NCBI GenBank assembly: GCA_023422775.1
Contig: JAFAGM010000043.1
Coordinates: forward strand, 1 to 48,169
Direction: 5' to 3'
DNA length: 48,169 nt
Source of the DNA: Pseudomonadota bacterium
GTDB taxonomy: Bacteria > Pseudomonadota > Alphaproteobacteria > Rhizobiales > Xanthobacteraceae
Shown: positions 1 through 7,932 of the stretch, piece by piece
Layout of the letters: the number at the start of each line of letters is the position of its first letter
How positions within the stretch are numbered: the first letter of the stretch is position 1
Position numbers and translations under genes: made by a program
The notes under the pieces: generated by a model
The model's input: only the letters and a program-made list of their open reading frames with translations
Databases searched by the model: none
What the model was told of the DNA's origin: nothing

Positions 1-2
1 CC

Positions 3-2204
3 CGCACGCCGTACTTCTGCTCGGGCTGCCCGCACAACACCTCCACCAAGGTCCCGGAAGGCAGCCGCGCCTTTGCCGGCATCGGTTGCCATTTCATGGC
101 GCTGTGGATGGACCGCAACACCGAGACCTACACCCACATGGGAGGCGAGGGCGTGCCGTGGGTCGGCGTGGCGCCGTTCACCAAGGAAGAGCACGTGTTC
201 GCCAATCTCGGCGACGGCACTTACTTCCATTCCGGCAGCCTCGCGATCCGCCAGGCGGTCGCCTCGGGCGCCAATATCACCTACAAGATCCTCTACAACG
301 ATGCGACCGCGATGACCGGCGGACAGCATGTCGACGGCGAATTGTCGCCGCAGCAGATCACCTTCCAGCTTCACGCCGAAGGCATCCGCGAGATCTACCT
401 GGTCTCGGAAAACCCGCATCTGTATCCGGCGTCCGACATCGCGCCCGGCGTCAAGGTCGCGCATCGCGACGAACTCGACGCCGTGCAGAAGACCTGCCGC
501 ACGCTGAAGGGCGCCTCGGCGATCGTGTTCGTGCAGACTTGTGCCGCCGAAAAGCGCCGCCGCCGCAAGCGTGGCCTGATGGAAGACCCGGCGCGCCGCG
601 TCATGATCAATCCGGCTGTGTGCGAAGGCTGCGGCGATTGCTCGGTGCAGTCGAACTGCATCTCCGTCGAGCCGCTGGAAACCGAGATGGGCCGCAAGCG
701 CACCATCAACCAGTCGACCTGCAACAAGGATTATTCCTGCCTGAAGGGCTTTTGCCCGTCCTTTGTCACCATCGACGGCGGCAAGCCGCGCCGCCGCGCG
801 CCGGCAAGCCTCGATATCTCGGACCTCGGCGATCTGCCGGAGCCGGCGACATCGCCGTCGCTGGAACGGCCCTACAACATCGCGGTCGGCGGCGTCGGCG
901 GCACCGGCGTGCTGACCATCGGCGCGCTGCTCGGCATGGCCGCCCATATCGAGGGCAAGGCCAGCATGATCCTCGACATGTCCGGTCTCGCGCAGAAGGG
1001 CGGCGCGGTGCTCAGCCACGTCCGGCTTTCCGAACACACCGCCGACGTGACCTGCTCGCGCATCGTCACCGGCACCGCGGATCTCGTGATGGCCGCCGAC
1101 GAGGTCGTCGCAGTGTCGAAGGACATGGTCACGCTGTGCGAATCCACCCGCACCGTCGGCATCATCAACAGCCACGTGATTCCGACCGCGGATTTCATCC
1201 TCAATCGCGACTTCAACTTCCAGAGCCGCAAGCTCAACTCGGTGCTGGAGACGGAACTGCGCAAGGATTCTTCCTTCTACGATTTCACCAAGCCCGCCGA
1301 AGCGCTGCTCGGCGACTCCATCGCCACCAACATCATGATGCTCGGCTATGCCTACCAGAGGGGCCTGCTGCCGCTGTCGGCAAATGCGATCCTGCAGGCG
1401 ATCGAGGTCAACGGCGTCGCCATCAAGATGAACACGCAGGCCTTCCAGCTCGGCCGTCTCGCCGCAGCCGATCCGGCGCGGCTGGCCGGCATGATGAAGG
1501 ACCAGGATGAAACGGCACCGCCGAAGACGCTGGAGGCGATGTCGCTCGACGAGATCATCGCGCACCGCACGGGACACTTGACCGCTTATCAAAGTGGCAG
1601 GCTCGCCAAGCGCTACCGCAATCTCGTCACCCAGGTGCGCGATGCCGCCACCAAGGGCGGCTACGGTGACGCGCTGCCGAGGGCGGTTGCGATCAACTAC
1701 GCAAAACTGCTCGCCTACAAGGACGAGTATGAGGTCGCGCGGCTCTATACCGACGGCCGCTTCGAGAAGCAGCTTCGCGACCAGTTTGAAGGCGACTTCA
1801 AGTTCAACTTCAATCTCGCGCCGCCGATGCTGGCCGGCAAGCCCGACGCGCTCGGCCGGCCCGGCAAGCGCGCGTTCGGCGCCTGGATGATGCCGGTATT
1901 CCGGATGCTCGCAAGATTCCGCTTCCTGCGCGGTACGCCGCTCGACATCTTCGGCTACAGCGCCGACCGCAAGCTCGAACGCGACCTGATCGCCGGCTAC
2001 GAAAAGGACGTTGCAACCGTGCTGGGCCTGCTGTCGCCGGTCACGCACGATACCGCGGTCGAAATCCTGTCGCTTCCCGACCGCATCCGCGGCTACGGCC
2101 CGGTCAAGGAGAAGGCGGTCGCTGATGCCAAGGCGCGCTACGCGCAACTCGCCGCCGACCTCGTCAACCCGCCACCCGCACCGCGACAGATCGCGGCGGA
2201 ATAG
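3..2204 (+). CDS. Indolepyruvate ferredoxin oxidoreductase, fused subunits (5'-truncated by window)
   Basis: The reading frame is open from base 3, so the start lies outside the window; 733 residues remain of a protein that is usually about 1,150. The enzyme oxidatively decarboxylates aryl 2-oxoacids such as indolepyruvate to aryl-acetyl-CoA, passing electrons to ferredoxin. The visible part begins in the TPP-binding region (FCSGCPHNTST, then GIGCHFMALWMDR). A ferredoxin-like cluster region follows (CEGCGDCSVQSNC, then CNKDYSCLKGFCP). Next is the POR-gamma domain with its glycine-rich start (VGGVGGTGVLTIGALLGMA), and a long C-terminal extension typical of the alphaproteobacterial fused form. 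It precedes an acyl-CoA processing cluster on the same strand, but a 1-kb non-coding gap separates them, so a shared operon is doubtful. The family is clear; the exact 2-oxoacid is inferred. Confidence 0.93.
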   Translation, partial: RTPYFCSGCPHNTSTKVPEGSRAFAGIGCHFMALWMDRNTETYTHMGGEGVPWVGVAPFTKEEHVFANLGDGTYFHSGSLAIRQAVASGANITYKILYNDATAMTGGQHVDGELSPQQITFQLHAEGIREIYLVSENPHLYPASDIAPGVKVAHRDELDAVQKTCRTLKGASAIVFVQTCAAEKRRRRKRGLMEDPARRVMINPAVCEGCGDCSVQSNCISVEPLETEMGRKRTINQSTCNKDYSCLKGFCPSFVTIDGGKPRRRAPASLDISDLGDLPEPATSPSLERPYNIAVGGVGGTGVLTIGALLGMAAHIEGKASMILDMSGLAQKGGAVLSHVRLSEHTADVTCSRIVTGTADLVMAADEVVAVSKDMVTLCESTRTVGIINSHVIPTADFILNRDFNFQSRKLNSVLETELRKDSSFYDFTKPAEALLGDSIATNIMMLGYAYQRGLLPLSANAILQAIEVNGVAIKMNTQAFQLGRLAAADPARLAGMMKDQDETAPPKTLEAMSLDEIIAHRTGHLTAYQSGRLAKRYRNLVTQVRDAATKGGYGDALPRAVAINYAKLLAYKDEYEVARLYTDGRFEKQLRDQFEGDFKFNFNLAPPMLAGKPDALGRPGKRAFGAWMMPVFRMLARFRFLRGTPLDIFGYSADRKLERDLIAGYEKDVATVLGLLSPVTHDTAVEILSLPDRIRGYGPVKEKAVADAKARYAQLAADLVNPPPAPRQIAAE

Positions 2205-2210
2205 GTCTCT

Positions 2211-2330
2211 TGTCCCGGACGCGGTGCAGCGCGCAAGCGCTGCGCCGCAGAGCCGGGACCCATCTCACAGCACAGGCCCCGGCTCAGCAGCGCAGCACTT
2301 CGCGCCGCGCTGCGTCCGGGGCATGGGACC
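2211..2330. repeat. Palindromic intergenic repeat, GTCCCGG family
   Basis: Just after the oxidoreductase stop, GTCCCGG (2212-2218) and CCGGGAC (2253-2259) bracket the inner arms GCAGCGC and GCGCTGC. A second CCCCGG...CCGGGG structure follows to about 2325. This looks like a REP/RPE-type mobile palindrome of rhizobial chromosomes rather than coding sequence. It could also act as a terminator for the upstream gene. Confidence 0.6.
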
Positions 2331-3195
2331 TGCGCTTTGCTAATCCTACAATCCGATCAACGCCTGTCGGGCAAATCAACGCGCGTTTCTGTCCGCGATG
2401 CCGTTGTCGCTCGTCCAAAAAAGTCGCAAAATGCCCTGCGCGCAGAATCGAATTTCGCCAGCCGATTCAACGTGATTTGGGTCGTCCAGCCTGCGGATTG
2501 AAAATAATCCGCTTCACCTTTTCCGCAATCGGTGGCCTCCTTGCGCCATCCCGCCTCATGAAGAGGGGCGTACGCGTCGTCACGATACGTGGAGTGCGGG
2601 TTGCGGTGGACGCGATGGCGTTGCGCGCGAGAGAGGTCGCAGGGCGGCGAAAGCCGTGAGCGGTCGATCCCGCGCAGGACGGGCGACGTTGTTGCGTACG
2701 GCAAAACCGTGTGGTCCTGGCGCCCGTGGCTGGCGTCAAGCTTTGCGGAGGCGAGGGGGCCCGACCGGGTCAACTCTCGCTGCCAATCTGCGAAGCGACG
2801 GAGGCAAAAGGAATTCGTCTCCGGGGAGAGCGCGGCATAAGCCGTCAAACCATTGCGCAGGGAAGGCCGGATGCTCTCCGCTGGACCTGTATGCTCGTGT
2901 GCGCGCTTTCTTGCGCACTATTGCACACGAGACCGCGGGTGCAGCGCGCACCCGGCCTTTCCTGCGCCCTCTCGATTCCTGAGGGCCGAGCGACCAGGTA
3001 CAGCTCGGGCGCGTCGCGCCGCGAGAACGCGATGGCATATCCGCATGCCGCGGCCTGATACGATTTTGGCCGATAATCATCCCGACCTGGGTCCGGTCGC
3101 TACCGTCTCGCCTGACGGAATATTTCCGCGCTTGCCAAGGGGGCGGCGACAGGCCAGAAAACTTTCAGGAAGAAGAAACGCCAACGGAGCACGAT
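2331..3195. other. Long non-coding interval with dispersed-repeat character
   Basis: I find no convincing gene in these roughly 860 bases. Several open frames exist on both strands, but their translations are Arg/Pro/Ser-rich, overlap one another and resemble no family. From memory, very similar spurious translations (for example peptides starting MVLAPVAGVK or containing CSCARFLAHYCTRD) recur many times in Bradyrhizobium genomes. This suggests a dispersed non-coding repeat spanning roughly 2480-2985. Its 3' part folds well and is listed separately. The last 100 bases are probably the promoter and leader of the thiolase-like gene. Confidence 0.55.
2855..2967. repeat. Structured element: long-range stem enclosing two hairpins
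   Basis: The 16-nt arm GCGCAGGGAAGGCCGG (2855-2870) pairs with CCGGCCTTTCCTGCGC (2952-2967), with one G-T wobble. Inside, CTCGTGTGC (2894-2902) pairs with GCACACGAG (2923-2931), enclosing GTGCGC/GCGCAC. CGGGTGC (2936-2942) pairs with GCACCCG (2948-2954) and competes for the end of the outer stem. The nested arrangement suggests a three-way-junction RNA or a mobile structured repeat. Its strand and function are unknown. Confidence 0.55.
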
Positions 3196-4344
3196 TTGAC
3201 TATCAAAGGCAAAGCCTACATTGCCGGGATCTACGAACATCCCACCCGGCACGCACCCGATAAATCAACCGCGCAGTTGCATGCCGAGGTCGCCAAGGGT
3301 GCGATCGAGGATGCCGGGCTGACCAAGGCCGATATCGACGGCTATTTCTGCGCCGGCGACGCCCCTGGCGGCGCCTGGCCGATGGTCGATTACCTCGGGT
3401 TGAAGGTGCGCCACGTCGATTCCACCGAAACGGGCGGCTGTTCCTATCTGATCCATCTCGGCCATGCCGCCGAAGCGATAGCCGCCGGCAAATGCTCGAT
3501 CGCGCTGGTGACGCTCGCCGGCAAGCCGCGCACCGGACCGATGCCGCCGCGCGCAGCGGGCGCGGAGGTTGATTTCGAAGCTGCCTACGGCGCGACCACT
3601 CACAATGCCTACGGCATGTGTGCCATGCGTCATATGCACGACTACGGCACCACCAGCGAGCAGCTCGCGTGGATCAAGGTCGCGGCGTCGCACCACGCCC
3701 AGTACAATCCGCACGCGATGCTGAAGGACGTCGTGACCGTCGAGGACGTGCTCAACTCGCCGATGATCTCCGATCCCCTGCATCGCATGGATTGCTGCGT
3801 CGTCACCGACGGCGGCGGCGCGATGATCGTGACCACGCCGGAAATCGCCAAGAGCCTGAAGAAGCCGCTGGTGCGGCTGATCGGCCATGGCGAGGCCATG
3901 AAAGGCCCGCGCGGCGGCAAGGATCTCGACCTCACTTATTCCGCCGGCGTCTGGTCAGGCCCGCGCGCGTTCGAGGAAGCCGGCATCACGCCAAAGGACA
4001 TCAAGTACGCCTCGATCTATGACAGCTTCACCATCACCGTGCTGATGCAGATCGAGGACCTCGGTTTCTGCAAGAAGGGCGAGGGCGGCAAGTTCGTCGC
4101 CGACGGCAATTTGATCTCGGGCGTCGGCAAGCTGCCGTTCAACACCGACGGCGGCGGTCTCTGCAGCAACCATCCGGTCAACCGCGGCGGCATGACGAAA
4201 ATCCTGGAAGCCGTTCGGCAATTGCGCGGCGAAGCGCACCCGAAGGTGCAGGTGCCGAATTGCGACCTTGCCATTGCCCACGGCACCGGCGGACTCCTTG
4301 GCGTGCGCCACGCCGCCTCAACCTGCATTCTGGAGCGCGTGTGA
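3196..4344 (+). CDS. Thiolase-like (SCP-x/lipid-transfer type) acyl-CoA enzyme
   Basis: This 382-residue protein belongs to the thiolase superfamily in its SCP-x branch, which cleaves or condenses CoA thioesters in the cytoplasm. The start is TTG with GGAG 6 nt upstream (3186-3189). The usual nucleophile segment (CATGS type) reads ETGGCS at residues 78-83, so the only Cys is displaced a few positions. C-terminal motifs are retained: SNHP (His326) and AHGTGG (His362). The next gene, a DUF35 zinc-ribbon protein, overlaps it by ATGA, the usual arrangement for thiolase-like/DUF35 complexes. Some of these complexes, such as steroid side-chain Ltp2 with its DUF35 partner, are retro-aldolases rather than thiolases. 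It probably performs the last carbon-carbon cleavage after the MaoC and SDR steps. Substrate unknown. Confidence 0.88.
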   Translation: MTIKGKAYIAGIYEHPTRHAPDKSTAQLHAEVAKGAIEDAGLTKADIDGYFCAGDAPGGAWPMVDYLGLKVRHVDSTETGGCSYLIHLGHAAEAIAAGKCSIALVTLAGKPRTGPMPPRAAGAEVDFEAAYGATTHNAYGMCAMRHMHDYGTTSEQLAWIKVAASHHAQYNPHAMLKDVVTVEDVLNSPMISDPLHRMDCCVVTDGGGAMIVTTPEIAKSLKKPLVRLIGHGEAMKGPRGGKDLDLTYSAGVWSGPRAFEEAGITPKDIKYASIYDSFTITVLMQIEDLGFCKKGEGGKFVADGNLISGVGKLPFNTDGGGLCSNHPVNRGGMTKILEAVRQLRGEAHPKVQVPNCDLAIAHGTGGLLGVRHAASTCILERV

Positions 4345-4733
4345 TGGCTGAAGCCAAAAAGTATCCGACGCCGGTCACCAATCCCGAGACCGCACAGTTC
4401 TGGGAAGCCGCCAAGCAGGGCAAGTTCCTGATCAAGCGCTGCACCGCCTGCGGCGAGCCGCATTACTTCCCGCGCTCGATCTGCCCGTTCTGCTTCTCCG
4501 ACAAGACGGTGTGGGAAGAGAGCTCGGGCGAAGCCACGATCTATACCTACAGCCTGATGCGGAAATCTCCGACCGGTCCGTACGCCATCGCCTACGTCAC
4601 TCTCAAGGAAGGCCCGTCGCTGCAGACCAACATCGTCGACTGCGATCTATCGAGCCTGAAGATCGGCCAGAAGGTGAAGGTGGTGTGGAAGCCCACCGAC
4701 GGCGCCCCGCTGCCGTTCTTCACGGCAGCCTGA
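4344..4733 (+). CDS. Zn-ribbon OB-fold protein (DUF35), thiolase partner
   Basis: This 129-residue protein starts at an ATG overlapping the previous stop codon (ATGA), which implies translational coupling. Four cysteines, Cys33, Cys36, Cys47 and Cys50 (KRCTACG and SICPFC), form the rubredoxin-like zinc ribbon. The rest is an OB-fold, ending in VVWKPTDGAPLPFF, a typical DUF35 end. Family members bind thiolase-like enzymes and help hold the acyl-CoA. It therefore most likely forms a heteromeric complex with the product of 3196-4344. An earlier in-frame start at 4260 lies inside the upstream gene and is unlikely. Confidence 0.92.
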   Translation: MAEAKKYPTPVTNPETAQFWEAAKQGKFLIKRCTACGEPHYFPRSICPFCFSDKTVWEESSGEATIYTYSLMRKSPTGPYAIAYVTLKEGPSLQTNIVDCDLSSLKIGQKVKVVWKPTDGAPLPFFTAA

Positions 4734-4768
4734 CGGAATTGCCCGCGCTTCGCGCCAAACAACAGGTG

Positions 4769-4838
4769 GTCATCCCCGCGCAGGCGGGGATCCGGTAAAC
4801 ACCGGCGTTTACTGGATGCCCGCCTTCGCGGGCACGAC
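4769..4838. repeat. Palindromic repeat, CATCCCCGCGCAGGCGGGGATCC family
   Basis: CATCCCCGC...GCGGGGATCC is followed by GTAAACACCGGCGTTTAC and then GCCCGCCTTCGCGGGC. Two hairpins flank a third, in the order common for a family of short intergenic palindromes in rhizobia. It fills the spacer between the DUF35 and MaoC genes. It may form a transcript-stabilising or attenuating structure. Confidence 0.75.
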
Positions 4839-4866
4839 AAACGAGAACAAATCGGGAGAAAGCGAA

Positions 4867-5727
4867 ATGCCGATCAACTACGAACAACTGATGGCCCTGA
4901 AAAATCTCGGCCAGAAATACTCCTATACCGACCGCGATGTGATGCTCTACGCCTACGGCATCGGCATGGGCGCCGACCCGATGGACGAGAAGGAACTCGC
5001 CTACGTCAACGAAGGCACCCTCACCCCGCGTCCGCTGAAGGTAGTGCCGACCTTCGCCTCGGTGGCGGCGTGGGGCGCAGGCCCCGGCGAGATGAATCTC
5101 AACCGCGTGATGGTGGTCGACGGCGAACGCGACATCACCTTCCACAAGCCGCTGCCTGGCGCCGCCAACATCACGGCCGACTCCACCGTGCTCGACGTCT
5201 TCGACAAGGGCAAGGACAAGGGCGCGGTGATCCGCCACCAGACCGTGCTGAAGGATGAGAAGGGCGAGAAGCTCGCGACGCTCGTCGCGTCGCGGTTCGC
5301 CCGCGGCGACGGCGGCTTTGGCGGTCCCTCCGAAGGCCAGCCCGAACCGCACAAGGTGCCGACCCGCGCGCCCGACCAGATCGTCGACATCACGACGCGC
5401 CCGGACCAGGCGCTGGTCTATCGCCTCTGCGGCGACCGCAACCCGCTGCATTCCGATCCGGAGTTCGCCAAGAAGGCCGGCTTCCCGCGGCCGATCCTGC
5501 ACGGCATGTGCACCTACGGCCTCACCTGCCGCGGCGTGCTGCAGACCTATGCGGATTACGACCCGTCTGCCTTCAAACAGCACGTCGCGCGGTTTTCCTC
5601 GCCGGTCTACCCCGGCGAGACCGTGACGATGGAATTGTGGAAGGACGGCAACGTCGTTTCCTTCGAAGCCAAGGTGAAGTCGCGCAACGTCACCGTGATC
5701 AAGAGCGGCAAGACGGTGCTGGGTTGA
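4867..5727 (+). CDS. MaoC-family (R)-specific enoyl-CoA hydratase
   Basis: This 286-residue protein hydrates 2-enoyl-CoA to (3R)-hydroxyacyl-CoA and resembles the hydratase-2 part of peroxisomal multifunctional enzyme type 2. The double hot-dog length is as expected. The catalytic hydratase-2 motif is Asp190, Asn192 and His195 in CGDRNPLHSDPEFA, followed by FPRPILHGMCTYG. The ATG at 4867 has GGGAGAAAG just upstream; an in-frame ATG at 4816 lies inside the preceding repeat and is rejected. It sits directly before the SDR gene, so hydratase and dehydrogenase form the two middle beta-oxidation steps. Substrate chain not deducible. Confidence 0.93.
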   Translation: MPINYEQLMALKNLGQKYSYTDRDVMLYAYGIGMGADPMDEKELAYVNEGTLTPRPLKVVPTFASVAAWGAGPGEMNLNRVMVVDGERDITFHKPLPGAANITADSTVLDVFDKGKDKGAVIRHQTVLKDEKGEKLATLVASRFARGDGGFGGPSEGQPEPHKVPTRAPDQIVDITTRPDQALVYRLCGDRNPLHSDPEFAKKAGFPRPILHGMCTYGLTCRGVLQTYADYDPSAFKQHVARFSSPVYPGETVTMELWKDGNVVSFEAKVKSRNVTVIKSGKTVLG

Positions 5728-5737
5728 TACAACAACT

Positions 5738-5811
5738 GTCATTCCGGGATGGTCCGTAGGACCAGACCCGGAATCTCGAGATTCCGGGTTCGCTTCGCGC
5801 CCCGGAATGAC
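5738..5811. repeat. Palindromic repeat, GTCATTCCGGG family
   Basis: GTCATTCCGGG at 5738 pairs with CCCGGAATGAC ending at 5811. An inner palindrome CCCGGAATCTCGAGATTCCGGG is centred near 5778. The element lies wholly in the MaoC-SDR spacer. The same family recurs at 6727-6828 and 21628-21729. Confidence 0.8.
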
Positions 5812-5839
5812 GGCAACCGATAGGTAGGAGAGAAGCACC

Positions 5840-6718
5840 ATGGGACTGCTCGACGGCAAGGTTGCGATCATCACCGGCGCGGGTGGCGGGCTCGGCGAGG
5901 CCTACGCCAAACTGTTCGCGCGCGAGGGTGCGGCGGTCGTGGTCAACGACCTCGGCGGGCCGCGTGACGGTTCCGGCTCGGACAAGTCGATGGCGCAGCA
6001 GGTGGTCGACGCGATCAAGGCCGAGGGCGGCCGCGCGGTCGCCAATGGTTCCGACATCTCGACCATGGCCGGTGGACAATCCGTGTTCGAGGACGCCATC
6101 AAGAATTTCGGCCGCGCCGATATCCTGGTCAACAACGCCGGCATCCTGCTCGACGAGACCTTTGCCAAGGCCAAGGAGGCCAACTGGGACAGGGTGATCA
6201 AGGTGCATCTCAAAGGCACCTTCTGCTGCACCCAGCCGGTGTTCAAATGGATGCGCGAGAACGGCGGCGGCGTCATCGTCAACACCTCCTCGACCTCCGG
6301 CCTGATCGGCAATTTCGGCCAGACCAATTACGGCGCCACCAAGGGCGGTATCTGGGGACTGTCGAACGTGCTGGCGATCGAGGGCCGCAAGTACAACATC
6401 CGGATCTGGACGCTGGCCCCGGGCGCGCTGACCCGCATGACCGCGGACCTGCCGCGCTACATCGAGAACCCGAAGGCAGCGCTCGGGCCTGATGGCATCG
6501 CGCCAGCCGTGCTATACATGGTCAGCGACCTCTCGGGCGACCAGACCGGCAAGGTGCTGGGCGTCTCCGGCCCCCGCGGCGTCCGCGAGATGCGGATGAT
6601 GGAAATGGAAGGCTGGAAGCCGCCGTTCACGGGGTGGAAGGCGCAGGATATCGTCGAGCACGCCAAGGAGATCTTCTTCTCGGAAGAGCAGATCAAGATG
6701 GGCGCGCGGCGGTTTTAG
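5840..6718 (+). CDS. SDR dehydrogenase, (3R)-hydroxyacyl-CoA dehydrogenase-like
   Basis: This 292-residue short-chain dehydrogenase/reductase has cofactor motif TGAGGGLG (residues 12-19), NNAG (98-101), and catalytic Tyr164 and Lys168 in YGATK, with serines just upstream around residues 150-153. The insert NDLGGPRDGSG after the first Rossmann unit resembles the dehydrogenase domain of 17-beta-HSD type 4/multifunctional enzyme 2. That fits oxidation of the (3R)-hydroxyacyl-CoA made by the MaoC protein. The start ATG is preceded by AGGAG. NAD is likely because Asp37 follows the second beta strand. The tail beyond residue 230 is longer than in simple SDRs. Confidence 0.92.
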   Translation: MGLLDGKVAIITGAGGGLGEAYAKLFAREGAAVVVNDLGGPRDGSGSDKSMAQQVVDAIKAEGGRAVANGSDISTMAGGQSVFEDAIKNFGRADILVNNAGILLDETFAKAKEANWDRVIKVHLKGTFCCTQPVFKWMRENGGGVIVNTSSTSGLIGNFGQTNYGATKGGIWGLSNVLAIEGRKYNIRIWTLAPGALTRMTADLPRYIENPKAALGPDGIAPAVLYMVSDLSGDQTGKVLGVSGPRGVREMRMMEMEGWKPPFTGWKAQDIVEHAKEIFFSEEQIKMGARRF

Positions 6719-6726
6719 TTTTAAAC

Positions 6727-6828
6727 GTCATTCCGGGGCGATGCGAAGCATCGAACCCGGAATCTCGAGATTCCCCGATGCGCAATCGCGCATCTGAGGT
6801 TCGATGCTTCGCATCGCCCCGGAATGAC
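6727..6828. repeat. Palindromic repeat, GTCATTCCGGGGCGATGC variant
   Basis: The left arm GTCATTCCGGGGCGATGCGA matches the right arm TCGCATCGCCCCGGAATGAC apart from minor offsets. GAAGCATCGAACCCGG and GGTTCGATGCTTC lie inside. It belongs to the same family as 5738-5811 but has a longer central part, and it occupies the SDR to DapA-family spacer. Confidence 0.8.
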
Positions 6829-6848
6829 GAAAAAGGATAGACGCACAC

Positions 6849-7805
6849 ATGGCAAAGCTTACCGCCCAGGCTGCAGGCACCTTCGCAATCGCCCCGACGC
6901 CGTTCCACGACGACGGCCGCATCGACGAGAAATCGATCGACCGGCTGACCGACTTCTACGCCGAAGTCGGCTGCGACGGCGTCACCGTGCTCGGCATTCT
7001 GGGCGAGGCGCCGAAACTCGACGCGGCCGAAGCCGAGCAGGTCGCGATCCGCTTCGTCAAGCGCGCGAAGAACATGCAGATCATCGTCGGCGTCTCGGCG
7101 CCCGGGTTTGCTTCGATGCGCTCGCTGGCGAAGGCGTCGATGGATGCCGGCGCCGCCGGCGTGATGATCGCGCCGCCGCCCAATTTGCGCACGGACGACC
7201 AGATCACCGGCTATTTCAAGCAGGCGCAGGAAGCGATCGGCGACGACATCCCGTGGGTGCTGCAGGATTATCCGCTGACGCTCAGCGTCATCTTCACGCC
7301 GGCGGTAATCCGCAAGATCGTGATGGATTCCCCGTCCTGCGTGATGCTCAAGCATGAGGACTGGCCGGGCCTGGAGAAGATCACCACGCTGCGCGGCTTC
7401 CAGAAGGACGGTTCGCTGAAACCGATGTCGATCCTGGTCGGCAATGGCGGGCTGTTCCTCGATTTCGAAATGGAGCGCGGCGCCGACGGCGCCATGACCG
7501 GCTATGCCTTCCCCGAGCTCCTGATCGACGTCGTCAAACTTTCGAAGGCCGGCAAGCGCGACGCCGCCCACGACCTGTTCGACGCGCATCTGCCGCTGAT
7601 CCGCTACGAGCAGCAGCCCGGCGCGGGCCTTTCGGTACGCAAGTATGTGCTGCAGAAGCGCGGCATCATTTCTTCCAGCGCGCAGCGCAAGCCCGGCGCG
7701 ACCATCACGGCCACCGCCAAGGCGGAGGTGGATTATCTCTTGTCGCGCGTGGCGCGTGTCGACCGCCGCGCCAACCTGCAACCGCAATCGAGCGCGGCCG
7801 GTTAA
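6849..7805 (+). CDS. DapA/N-acetylneuraminate-lyase family aldolase
   Basis: This 318-residue class I aldolase-type TIM barrel forms a Schiff base with pyruvate-like substrates. Lys168 (in CVMLKHE) is the expected lysine and Tyr141 (LQDYPLT) the catalytic tyrosine. The position of the GTTGE motif of true dihydrodipicolinate synthase reads GILGE (residues 49-53), so the Thr-Thr proton relay is missing. This argues against lysine biosynthesis and for a catabolic lyase or hydratase-aldolase. It follows the beta-oxidation-like genes on the same strand, so it may process a product of the same substrate. Substrate unknown. Confidence 0.88.
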   Translation: MAKLTAQAAGTFAIAPTPFHDDGRIDEKSIDRLTDFYAEVGCDGVTVLGILGEAPKLDAAEAEQVAIRFVKRAKNMQIIVGVSAPGFASMRSLAKASMDAGAAGVMIAPPPNLRTDDQITGYFKQAQEAIGDDIPWVLQDYPLTLSVIFTPAVIRKIVMDSPSCVMLKHEDWPGLEKITTLRGFQKDGSLKPMSILVGNGGLFLDFEMERGADGAMTGYAFPELLIDVVKLSKAGKRDAAHDLFDAHLPLIRYEQQPGAGLSVRKYVLQKRGIISSSAQRKPGATITATAKAEVDYLLSRVARVDRRANLQPQSSAAG

Positions 7806-7810
7806 TCGTC

Positions 7811-7913
7811 CCTCATGGTGAGGAGGCGCAAAGCGCCGTCTCGAACCATGAGGCCCCCGATCGTGCCAATCATCCTTCGAGACGCGGCCCAAGGGCAGCT
7901 CCTCAGGATGAGG
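7811..7913. repeat. Palindromic repeat, CCTCATGGTGAGGAGGC family
   Basis: CCTCATGGTGAGGAG with GCGCAAAGCGC, and later CCTTCGAGACGC...CTCCTCAGGATGAGG, form a compound hairpin. This is a different palindrome family from the other spacers of this gene run. Confidence 0.7.
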
Positions 7914-7932
7914 TCTCCAGGAGTAAAGCAGT

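Noticed and set aside
2357..2848. Minus-strand open frame in the gap
   Set aside because: Composition is that of a shadow frame, no motif is recognisable and there is no good ribosome binding site. It lies inside the dispersed-repeat region.
2853..3263. Open frame overlapping the structured repeat, + strand
   Set aside because: It overlaps the folded element and the thiolase-like gene start, and resembles chance translations of the repeat rather than a protein family.
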